A stretch of 64,000 nucleotides of DNA from Ampelocalamus luodianensis. Lineage: Eukaryota; Streptophyta; Magnoliopsida; Poales; Poaceae. How positions within the stretch are numbered: the stretch's first letter is position 1; each line of letters opens with the position of its first letter. The stretch spans positions 36,358,657-36,422,656 of the forward strand of contig CM070632.1 in NCBI GenBank assembly GCA_036346255.1, written 5' to 3'. This document shows positions 56,275-64,000 of this stretch, in pieces. The position numbers were made by a program, and so were the translations under genes. The notes beneath the pieces were generated by a model. That model made no database searches. It was given only the letters and a program-made list of their open reading frames with translations, and had not been told where the DNA came from.

Positions 56275-56495
56275 AAATCCATAATTTGGCATATTAGGTT
56301 GACAAGTCCATGTGCATAATATTACCATTCTATATTAGAATGAAGTCCACATTGACAGCAAAATTAGAGATGACAAATCCATAATTTGGCATATTAGGAC
56401 ATGAGACAAATAGGTTGTACATGTGCATAATATTACCATTCCATATTACAATGAAGTCCACATTGACAGCAAAATCAGAGATGACAAGTCCATAT
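56275..56495. repeat. Two-copy ~110-bp tandem duplication
   Basis: Both copies contain 'aatccataatttggcatattagg', 'catgtgcataatattaccattc', 'atgaagtccacattgacagcaaaat'. It follows the TNP2 stop codon. Confidence 0.85.
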
Positions 56496-56569
56496 ATAAC
56501 ACATTAACACATGACAATTCCACATTGACATGTCTCATGTTATGGAATAAATTACAATAGAATAAATTC

Positions 56570-58344
56570 TTATTTAAAATATAGGCCTTCATGATGATCG
56601 ACGCGCATATAGCTAGCTTCCTCACTGGGTTCTTCCTCGAGATTGATGCCGTCTCCGAAAGGAGGCAACTCGTTGAATTGATTGTACTCTTCCTCATCCA
56701 CGACATTCTCAACTCCGACAATCCTTCTTTTTTTCATGAAGAACTACGTGGTGGTTCTTATTTGCCGGGTCCGTTACATAAAAAACATGAACAACTTGCT
56801 GCACGAATACGAATGGTTCGCCCTTGTATCCGACACGTTTGAGGTCCACAGTAGTGACGCCGTACTTGTCAACCTTCACACCCTACGGAAGTTTAACCCA
56901 ATGGCATCGAAATAGGGGATCTTGAAAAGTACGTAGTCGAGCTCCCAAATCTTCTCTATGAACCCATAGTAGGAGTTCAACCCACGTGGCCCGGCGGTAT
57001 TGAACTGCTCGTCAAACGCATCTATCTGGACACCGCTATTTTGGACTGTGCTCTTCCTATTCTGAGCTATCGTATAAAATGTGTACCCATTTATGTCATA
57101 TCCTTGCCATGTCACGATTGTTAATTTTGGCCCTTTTGCCAACCATAGCAGTGTATCATCACTTGATGACTTCCTAGTGTACCGCACCTTTAACCATTCG
57201 TTGAACCGGCGGTTGTACTCTCTCGTGATCCAAACCTCCGACCGGTCTGGATTCTGTTGGTGTACCATATCTTTGTGCTCATCGATGTACGGGGACACTT
57301 GGGTCATGTGTTGCAAGACCGTGAAATGGGCTTGAGCATACGTATCCAGATCGGGAGTGATTGATTTCCTTCCGATGGTCTCGATACCCTCCAGTCTCCT
57401 CTCATGATGAGATAGAGGCACACCTATCGGTTCCACCTGAGCCATATAGTCCACGCAGAACTCAATGACCTCTTCGGTTGAATAACCTTCAATGATGCTG
57501 CCCTCCGATCGAGATCCATTCCATACGTAGGACTTGAGAATTCCCATGTACCTCTCGAACGGGTACATATGACGTAGGAACACAGGGCTGCATATTTTTA
57601 TCTCTTTCACAAGGTAAACAATGAGATGGACCATGATATCGAAAAATGACGGAGGAAAATACATCTCAAGATGACATAGAGTTGTCACCACCTCGGCTTG
57701 CAAAGCATCTAGTCCTTTTGAATCGATGACCTTCTGAGCAATTGAGTTAAAGAAATAACATAGCCTCAAGATTGCCACTCGGACCTTGTTCAGCAAGATA
57801 CTCCTAATTGCAACAGGAAGCATTTGTGTCATCAGCACATGATAATCATGAGACTTCATACCAATTAATTTCAAATCTTCCATAGAAACAAGCTTCTTAA
57901 AGCTGGTGGAGTAACCGGACGAAACTTTCACACCATGCAAGCTCTGGCACAGTTCATTTCTCTCGGCCTTGGACAGAGTGTAGCAATCTAGGGGAAAGTA
58001 CATTCGTCCTTTATCGGTCTCTTGCGGTGCTAACTCGGTCCTTATGTTCATATCAATCAAGTCACGCCGTGCATTAACACCATCCTTTGTTTTGCCACTA
58101 ATATTTAGTAAGAGACCAATCAACCTATCACATACATTATTTTCCATGTGCATGACGTCGATGTAGTGATGAACTTCTAAATGCACCCAATAAGGTAAGT
58201 CCCAAAAAATTGACCCCTTCTTCTAGATGTTGTTCTGACGGGTCCTTAATTTACGTCCCTTCCCAATCACAACATCGATATCCTTGACCATATTATAGAC
58301 CTCTTTCCCTCTAAAAGCCCTTGGAGCTGAACCGCCCTCCTTAT
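56570..58344 (-). pseudogene. TNP2-type CACTA transposase, C-terminal half
   Basis: The long minus-strand frame ending at 56876 carries the transposase core end and following domains: LEVHHYIDVMHMENNVCDRL, GKTKDGVNARRDL, MKSHDYHVLMTQMLPVAIRS, YFPPSFFDIMVHLIVYLVKE, VFLRHMYPFERYMGILKSYV (DUF4218), and NGYTFYTIAQNRKSTVQNSG (DUF4216 start). Upstream, up to 58344, FRGKEVYNMVKDIDVVIGKG and KKGSIFWDLPYWV are present but a TAG stop (about 58224) precedes KKGSIFW. Downstream, a one-base shift near 56878 leads to VKVDKYGVTTVDLKRVGYKG and EEEYNQFNELPPFGDGINLE, ending at a TAA at 56570. The transposase would cut the element's ends. This copy has at least a stop, a frameshift and a retrotransposon insertion. 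Confidence 0.92.
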
Positions 58345-59290
58345 TAATGGAGGCGGGGTTCCCGATCTTTCGATGAGATTGATAAATATCGATTTTTTGG
58401 TCGAGGTGACTCTTGCGATCCGACTACAACCGTGCGACGCTTGCGCTTAGCAATCGTTGCACCAACTCGCGATGTTATTGACCGTCTTTGGAAACGCGAT
58501 CAACCTAACCACGAAAGGCCTATTCCTGCATGCAATCAAGAACACGCAAGAACAAGATAAAACGCAATCTGAAATTGCAAATATGGATTGAAATATTTAT
58601 AAATTGGGATTCGAAGCTGTCTTGACAGTGGTCATCCGACACAATCAAGAAAGCAGTTTGCACAATGGCTAAACCTTAACTCAATGAAATCCAAGAAAAC
58701 TAGAGGGTGTGGCCTCCTTATATAGGAGGAAGAGCCACAAATCTAAAAGAAATAGCGGGGAGGGACTAAACTTGTGGTACTGTTCATGTGAACAGTAACT
58801 ACACCTCTAGGTGGGCCGCCGGCATATGGGCCAAGTTGAGTTCGATTACAAAGCCCAGATTGGCCCAAACAGGTGATTTGACATCTTCTTTAGATGATTG
58901 CGATCAGTCCAGAAGGAATTTGAAGGTGCGGCCGGATCTGTTTGAAAGAGGACGAAATAAACTTTCAATCAAGTACTCGTGGACCTCCAACGGACTCCGT
59001 ATGTGAAAGTTATGTCTGTTTTAAGTTGGTGTTGTCAGGCTGATTCCGGAGACCGAACTGGATTCCAAAACAGGTCCAGCTCGAATTACTTGCTTGTCTT
59101 AGACCAAAAGTGACATGGTGCTGCACATATATATATTTTATCATTAGGTAGCATCATATAGTTCATATAATATAAATACACTCCTAAAAACAAGCTCACA
59201 CGATAATTTAAGTGAAGCGTCACGAGCTCTTATACTTGGAGCAAGAAACATAGTAAATATGGTTATATCCATAGGGTCATGTCCTCATCA
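58345..59290 (-). mobile_element. 3' LTR of element D
   Basis: On the minus strand it starts TGATGAGGACATGACCC and ends CCCCGCCTCCATTA. It is nearly identical to 62641-63595. A CCTATATAAGG box lies near 58712-58728. Confidence 0.92.
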
Positions 59291-59304
59291 TCCTCCCTTT
59301 CTTG
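59291..59304 (-). other. Polypurine tract of element D
   Basis: On the minus strand CAAGAAAGGGAGGA directly precedes the 3' LTR start. Confidence 0.75.
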
Positions 59305-59507
59305 AAAACAAAGCCGTCCTCGGCTTTTGATAAGCTGAAAATAGGGTAACAAAAAGCCAAAGTGTATGCATGGTATATGTATATGTCATCTGTTTAACGG
59401 TTCTTCGTTGTTGCACAATTAATGTTAGAAGACAACAACGACCATAAAAATCATTGTATTATTAACCCAAGAGTAATCATATATGTGAATGATCAAAACA
59501 AAAGTTC

Positions 59508-59803
59508 TCACACAACAATTATTGCAACTAGTTTTGCAAATGTAAGTGAAGCGTTTATGCAATTCAAATCTCGAGTTGTAAACTTGCGGGTAGCACATAT
59601 GGGCAAATCTACAACTTTTGGAATCAAACAAAATTCATCCATATAATCAAATTTCAATCGAGCAATAGCAAATTCATCTAGCAATGGTGAAAAGATTTGT
59701 AAGTTCTTCCATAATTCAACATCTTCATTCAGATTGTCCACACTAGATGGTGTAATAAAGGTGAACACATAGGCATAGAATGAGCACTAAATTTTATTTT
59801 ACT
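59508..59803 (-). CDS. Unidentified small ORF of element D, in frame with the upstream ORF
   Basis: From a GTG/ATG-type start at 59768 it encodes 86 residues (FTFITPSSVDNLNEDVELWK...). Upstream it is in the same frame as the 228-codon ORF, separated from it by only 12 codons that contain TGA, TAA and TAG. The two may once have been one protein of about 330 residues. No domain was recognised. Confidence 0.35.
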
Positions 59804-59804
59804 C

Positions 59805-60491
59805 TCATATTGAACAAGATTCACACACACAAGAATTGTTGTTCAAAACAGCAAGCTTTAATTTATCCATGTAATCACAAGTTATGCATATTCGATAAAC
59901 AATAAATTGATTGTCTACACCATAATCTCCAATCAAATTAAACTTATACCTAGGGGTGTAGGCACTAGACAAGCATTTTGAACATACAATTTCAGAAACT
60001 TTCTCTATAGCATGTGACAATTCCATAGGTGAATCCAACATAATGTAACACAAAGAATCAGCAGGAGAAATTCTAGTCAAAACTTCTTTATGTCTAACCA
60101 ATTTCACATGATCATTATATGCGATTAACGCATCACATAAATCACTCAAAACAGCAGGCAATTCAATTATTTCATCACATGGTGCAATCAAATCAATGCA
60201 ATCTGTATTCTCTACTTGAAATATGTGCATATCAGAATTGTTTTCCACTAATTTTTGCTCTAAAATAGCATGAACAGTGGACAAATGTAGTTCTTCAAAA
60301 TCATACTCACCTTGAGTGATGATAGCACCATGATCTTTACCTTTTTGGCTCTCCTCAGATGATGTAGGCGCTTCCATCTCCTCATCTTCCTTCTCAACCA
60401 ATGGAGTAGGTGGTGCAATCAACTCATTCTCCTCTTCGACATGGATCTCAACTTCCTGCAAGTCGTTAGTCACAAAAAAAGACACAAACAT
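59805..60491 (-). CDS. Unidentified acidic, cysteine-rich protein of element D (228 aa)
   Basis: An uninterrupted frame on the minus strand. Residues 12-50 are strongly acidic (VEEENEL, EKEDEEMEAP). The middle (95-165) is hydrophobic-helical. The C-terminal third has paired cysteines: C170-x2-C173, C202-x2-C205 and C221-x-C-x2-C226, which could bind zinc. It lies where pol would follow gag, but has no protease, reverse transcriptase or integrase motif. The start is the first methionine after gag's broken tail. It may be an element-specific accessory protein, a degraded gag extension or captured host sequence. I do not recognise it. Confidence 0.5.
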   Translation of the reverse strand: MFVSFFVTNDLQEVEIHVEEENELIAPPTPLVEKEDEEMEAPTSSEESQKGKDHGAIITQGEYDFEELHLSTVHAILEQKLVENNSDMHIFQVENTDCIDLIAPCDEIIELPAVLSDLCDALIAYNDHVKLVRHKEVLTRISPADSLCYIMLDSPMELSHAIEKVSEIVCSKCLSSAYTPRYKFNLIGDYGVDNQFIVYRICITCDYMDKLKLAVLNNNSCVCESCSI

Positions 60492-60559
60492 AGGCTTGTT
60501 CTGATGTTTCCTATCATCATGTATTCTTAATTTCTCCTCAATCGACTTTCAACTTTACG

Positions 60560-61139
60560 AGCAAGTATAAACAAATGAGAGAGAAATTATATTCTTTATG
60601 AACAAGAAGATCCCGAATTCCTGATTAAGTCCACTTAAGAATCTATTTTACGTAGCTTTAGCATGTTCTTCTAAACCACAACGCAACAAGCGAGTTTTCA
60701 ATTCATGATAGTATTCCCTTACAGTTCTACTACCTTGATTTACACGTTGCAATCTAGCTAGTAAATAATCAACATGATATTTAGGAACGAATTCATCTCT
60801 CAAAAGCTTCTTTAGTACATTCCAAGTTTGAGGCACTCTTCCATGTCTATTTAAATACTTCCACCAAAGTATTGCATCCTCAACAAAAACACTAGTGGCA
60901 GCTCTAATCTTTTGCCTATCAGACCAATCATAAAATTTAAATTCTTTTTCTAATGTTATTTCCCAGTCAACATAGGCATCAGGATCAAAGTTACCAGCAA
61001 AGGATGGAAATGCATACTTAAATTTACCTCGTTCAGGCACAGGAGATGAGTTAATGGTGTTGTTGATCTCCCGAAACTCTCTACTATGTGATCTTGAACC
61101 TGTCGTGGTTAGCAGAAAACAAGCATATGTCTCTAGCAA
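60560..61139 (-). pseudogene. Gag of element D
   Basis: Minus strand: KYAFPSFAGNFDPDAYVDWE, KIRAATSVFVEDAILWWKYL, VLKKLLRDEFVPKYHVDYLL and RVNQGSRTVREYYHELKTRL form the retrotransposon gag core in the standard order. A TAA stop at 60648-60650 is followed in the same frame by NRFLSGLNQEF, the next conserved gag block, so a single nonsense change truncates it. The N-terminus is uncertain. No zinc knuckle was found downstream. Confidence 0.82.
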
Positions 61140-61149
61140 CTACTAGGAT

Positions 61150-62626
61150 GTGGTGGTTCAAAAGTCACTCACACTCAAGCCTTTTATCGAGTTCTTACCA
61201 ATTCTTACCAAGCAAACAGGGGTGATCGATATCCAACGGTGTCAACGTATCTTCGAAGATTGGATGGAGCGATTGCTAGGAGAAGCTCAGCCTGTACGGT
61301 GTAGAAGAGGTGTAGCTGGGAAGGCTCAAGTATGGTAGCAAGAATTAGCAACAATCAATTCAGCAAATACAAGTTGAATAAATGTTCAAAGTACTAGTCA
61401 ATATTGCTGATCCTAGCCTAATCAATGCTAGCTAATCAAAGTCTATCAAGAGAAGTGTATGCACGCACACGCAAAGATTAATGTGACTTGATGCAAGCAA
61501 AAGAAATTCTCACACCAAATGCTAGGAGAGACGCTAGCCAACTACTCAAACCTCTGTGTAGGGGCACAAGATTGTTCACACGATGTAGAGCACAAAGATA
61601 CAATAACGTGCAATGTAAACAGCCCTCTAGATTGAGCAGAAACAATAACTAGTCTCAAGAGATGAAAACTCAAAGTTTTATATGGCTTATATATACTCTT
61701 TTGAAAGGTTTCGATGAGATCTACAACTTTGCAGTTGAGGCGAACTCCAAATTCGGAAAGGAAGATTGAAGGAAACGGCAAAAACAGAAACCGAAAACTT
61801 GCAACGCGAATTCGGGGCCGAAGATTGCCGATTTTGGGGCACCTGGAGGGAAACTAGTGGCTTAGGTAGAAAAGATGCGCCTCGTCATTAGCTTCGAAAC
61901 GAGCATAAGAACATCAAAAACGAACGCAGTATGCAAAAGTTATGCCCGTTTTACTGAAGGTGTCTCGGAAACGGAATCCTACTCGGACTCAAAACCGTCT
62001 CGTGTTAAATCTTAAAAAGACTATATCTTTTGATTCCGTGGGCCAAACTTGCTGAATTTTTTTATGGAAGCTTGTGGCTATATGTAGAAGGTCTCCACTA
62101 ATTTTTATGCACTTTTCTTTTCGTTTTCTTTTTCTTCTTTTTTTTTTCTACCATGGCTTTTGTTTTACAGTTTGCCTCTTTCTCCTTCTACTATTTGGCG
62201 ACCTAGGATTTGCAAGTGCAAATAACATCAACTCTCCCAAAAGATCACAACAATTCTCTCTTTTTGGATTAACAACCATGCAATTTTCTATTTTGAGTGC
62301 GGATTAGAGGAGTTCTAACCCACGAATTTTCTTTCTTTTAGATGCAAAACTAAGAACCTAAAAGAGCGATCAAGCGACGCAAAGGAAACACGAGATGCAA
62401 CTAGACAAAGACTAACTAGACAATAACTAGAACTAGAAATCAGCAACTAGACACGACGATGCAACCAATGATTCAACAAGCAAAATACCGAAAAGAAAAT
62501 TGTAATGGCTCAAAGGGGTTCGGTACAGATGATAGATGCAATAATTTTTTGGGCAATTTTCTGGACTCTAGGTATGAAAAACGAATCTACTACTAGAAAA
62601 CTAGAAAATCTCACCGATCAACTGAA
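61150..62626. other. Non-coding leader of element D
   Basis: About 1.5 kb between the primer-binding site and gag. The pattern near 61660-62000, including 'gaaaggtttcgatgagatctacaactttg' and AAAAGTTATGCCCGTTTTACTG, resembles LTR-type sequence of other elements, so a fragment of another LTR may be embedded. No coding domain. Confidence 0.5.
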
Positions 62627-62640
62627 GCTCTGATACCACC
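62627..62640 (-). other. Primer-binding site of element D
   Basis: On the minus strand GGTGGTATCAGAGC directly follows the 5' LTR end: the initiator-methionine tRNA site, complete. Confidence 0.9.
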
Positions 62641-63595
62641 TAATGGAGGCGGGGTTCCCGATCTTTCGATGAGATTGATAAATATCGATTTTTTTTTGTG
62701 GAGGTGACTCTTGCGATCCGACTACAACCGTACGACGACGCTTGCGCCTTAGCAATCGTTGAACCAACTCCGCGACGTTATTGACCGTGCTGGAAACGCG
62801 ATCAACCTGACCACGAAGGCCTATTCCTGCATGCAATCGAAGAACACGCAAGAACAAGATAAAACGCAATCTGAAATTGCAAATATGGATTGAAATATTT
62901 ATAAATTGGGATTCGAAGCTGTCTTGACGGTGATCATCCGACACAATCAAGAAACAGTTTGCACAATGGCTAAACCTTAACTCAATGAAATCCAAGAAAA
63001 CTAGAGGGGGTGTGGCCTCCTTATATAGGGGAGGAAGAGCCACAAATCTAAAAGAAATAGCGGGGAGGGACTAAACTCGTGGTACTGTTCATGTGAACAG
63101 TAACAACACCTCTAGGTGGGCCGCCGGCATATGGGCCAAGTTGAGTTCGATTACAAAGCCCAGATTGGCCCAAACAGGTGATTTGACGTCTTCTTTAGAT
63201 GATTGCGATCAGTCCAGAAGGAATTTGAAGGTGCCGCTGGATCCGTTTGAAAGAGGACGAAATAAGCTTTCAATCAAGTACTCGTGGACCTCCAACGGAC
63301 TCCGTATGTGAAAGTTATGCCTGTTTTAAGTTGGTGTTGTCAGGCTGATTCCGGAGACCGAACTGGATTCCAAAACAGGTCCAACTCGAATTACTTGCTT
63401 GTCTTAGACCAAAAGTGACATGGTGCTGCACATATATATATTTCATCATTAGGTAGCATTATATAGTTCATATAATATAAATACACTCCTAAAAACAAGC
63501 TCACCTGATAATTTAAGTGAAGCGTACGAGCTCTTATACTTGGAACAGTAAGCATAGTAAATATGGTTATATCCATAGGGGTCATGTCCTCATCA
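62641..63595 (-). mobile_element. 5' LTR of element D
   Basis: Same ends as the 3' copy (58345-59290). The two differ by a handful of substitutions and small indels over about 950 bp, indicating a fairly recent insertion. Confidence 0.92.
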
Positions 63596-63600
63596 CTTAT

Positions 63601-64000
63601 TTCCTTCGAATTGTTTCTTCATCTTGCGGTATGGGTGAATCCAGGGGAGGAACCTACGGTGACGTATATACACAGTTTTGCACGAGTTGTTCAGCCATAC
63701 ACTCTCCGTACCATCTAAGCAGTGCGGACAGACTTTGGCTCCTTTTGTACTGAACTCTGACAAGTTACCAAGGGAAGGAAATCATTGATGGTGCAGAACA
63801 ACATTGCGCATAAAGAGAAGTTCTCTCATTTTACGCATCCCATACTTGTACCCCTTCGTTCCACAGTGTTACAAGATCTTCCAGTAATGGTGCTAGGTAC
63901 ACATCAATATCGTTCCCAGGTGGCTTCGACCCTTGGATAAGTAGTGACATCAAAATGTACTTCTGCTTCATACACGTCAAGGAGAAAGATTGTACATACA
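63601..64000 (-). pseudogene. TNP2-type CACTA transposase, upstream part (continues beyond the window)
   Basis: Minus strand: KQKYILMSLLIQG, PPGNDIDVYLAPLLEDLVTL, GVQVWDA, FCTINDF, and AKVCPHCLDGTESVWLNNS followed by RRFLPWIHPYRKMKKQFEGN, the usual TNP2 order (P-G-N-D-I-D-V-Y-L is diagnostic). Stops and frameshifts interrupt it. It joins the part at 56570-58344 across element D. Confidence 0.88.

Larger units (their letters stand above)
58345..63595 (-). mobile_element. Element D: gag-only LTR retrotransposon inside the TNP2 gene
   Basis: Two direct LTRs (58345-59290 and 62641-63595) are flanked by CTTAT at 58340-58344 and 63596-63600. On the minus strand the order is 5' LTR, primer-binding site, gag, an unidentified acidic ORF, polypurine tract and 3' LTR. 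The internal region is 3.35 kb with no protease, reverse transcriptase or integrase, so the element is non-autonomous. Removing it rejoins the TNP2 reading region (NDIDVYLAPLLEDL upstream at 63601-64000, GGSAPRAF downstream). Confidence 0.92.
54794..64000 (-). mobile_element. CACTA (En/Spm) transposon, 3' end inside the window
   Basis: The terminus CACTACTACAGAAAACC is at 54794, preceded by TGC (54791-54793), a possible 3-bp target duplication. Subterminal words based on GACGGTT/AACCGTCTGT lie at 54835-54865, and again with TGTGATATG at 56185-56250. On the minus strand the element carries TNP2 transposase sequence (beyond the window edge to 56570) and a second transposase-like gene (55196-54936). 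The other terminus lies beyond 64000. It is interrupted by LTR element D. Confidence 0.85.

Noticed and set aside
62627..62640. tRNA gene suggested by TGGTATCAGAGC
   Set aside because: Only the 3'-end complement is present and it abuts an LTR; it is a primer-binding site, with no cloverleaf around it.

Overview
This is plant nuclear DNA, most likely from a grass (Poaceae). The evidence is a spliced host gene with GT/AG introns, GC-rich leader sequence, Tourist-type MITEs with TTA/TAA target duplications, a CACTA element with TNP2 transposase, a Mutator-like element carrying plant-mobile-domain and GRF zinc-finger genes, and several layers of nested LTR retrotransposons. An Oryza-like species is a guess. 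There is one clearly intact host gene. No rRNA, tRNA, CRISPR or bacterial-type features were seen.

Layout. 1-3957: intergenic DNA with two outward-facing fragments of a Ty3/gypsy LTR (family A). 4190-9363: a 10-coding-exon ankyrin/RING E3 ubiquitin ligase gene of the XBAT32/XBOS32 type, with a 1.2-kb intron in its 5' leader. 9809-10418: a Tourist-like MITE with a second MITE nested inside it. 10495-21364: a 10.9-kb Mutator-like element with ~135-bp terminal inverted repeats and a 9-bp target duplication. It carries decayed plant-mobile-domain and GRF genes, a minisatellite and an embedded LTR-retrotransposon remnant (family C) whose right end is a scrambled mosaic. 22020-47917: one minus-strand gag-only gypsy element (A) bounded by the 5-bp target duplication GATAC and swollen to 26 kb by insertions. 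These are a hAT-like element (24761-26013), a complete but decayed Tat-type gypsy element B (27375-41499) that itself holds a Copia solo LTR (28934-30262), a MITE (42384-42784) and an inverted solo LTR of family A (44141-47012). 49640-54793: a patchwork of truncated LTRs and minisatellites. 54794 to the window end: a CACTA element (TNP2-type) whose transposase gene is split by a 5.25-kb gag-only LTR element D (58345-63595).

Insertion order can be read from the nesting. A was in place before B and the inverted solo LTR entered its 5' LTR; B was in place before the Copia LTR entered it. A D-family LTR was in place before the CACTA element landed on it, and a second D copy later entered that CACTA element. 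Most elements are defined by matching target duplications on both sides (AATAC, CTACA, GCAGG, GATAC, CTTAT and the 9-bp GACAGAGAA).

The points most worth following up are: phased 21-bp GTCG-N13-CGAC units in both ends of the Mutator-like element; tandem repeats sharing an ACGACC/GTCGTA core in the LTRs of three separate families; the contrast between near-identical LTRs and wrecked coding sequence in element B; the unidentified acidic, cysteine-rich ORF in element D; and the shuffled LTR/MULE junction at 19905-20190.
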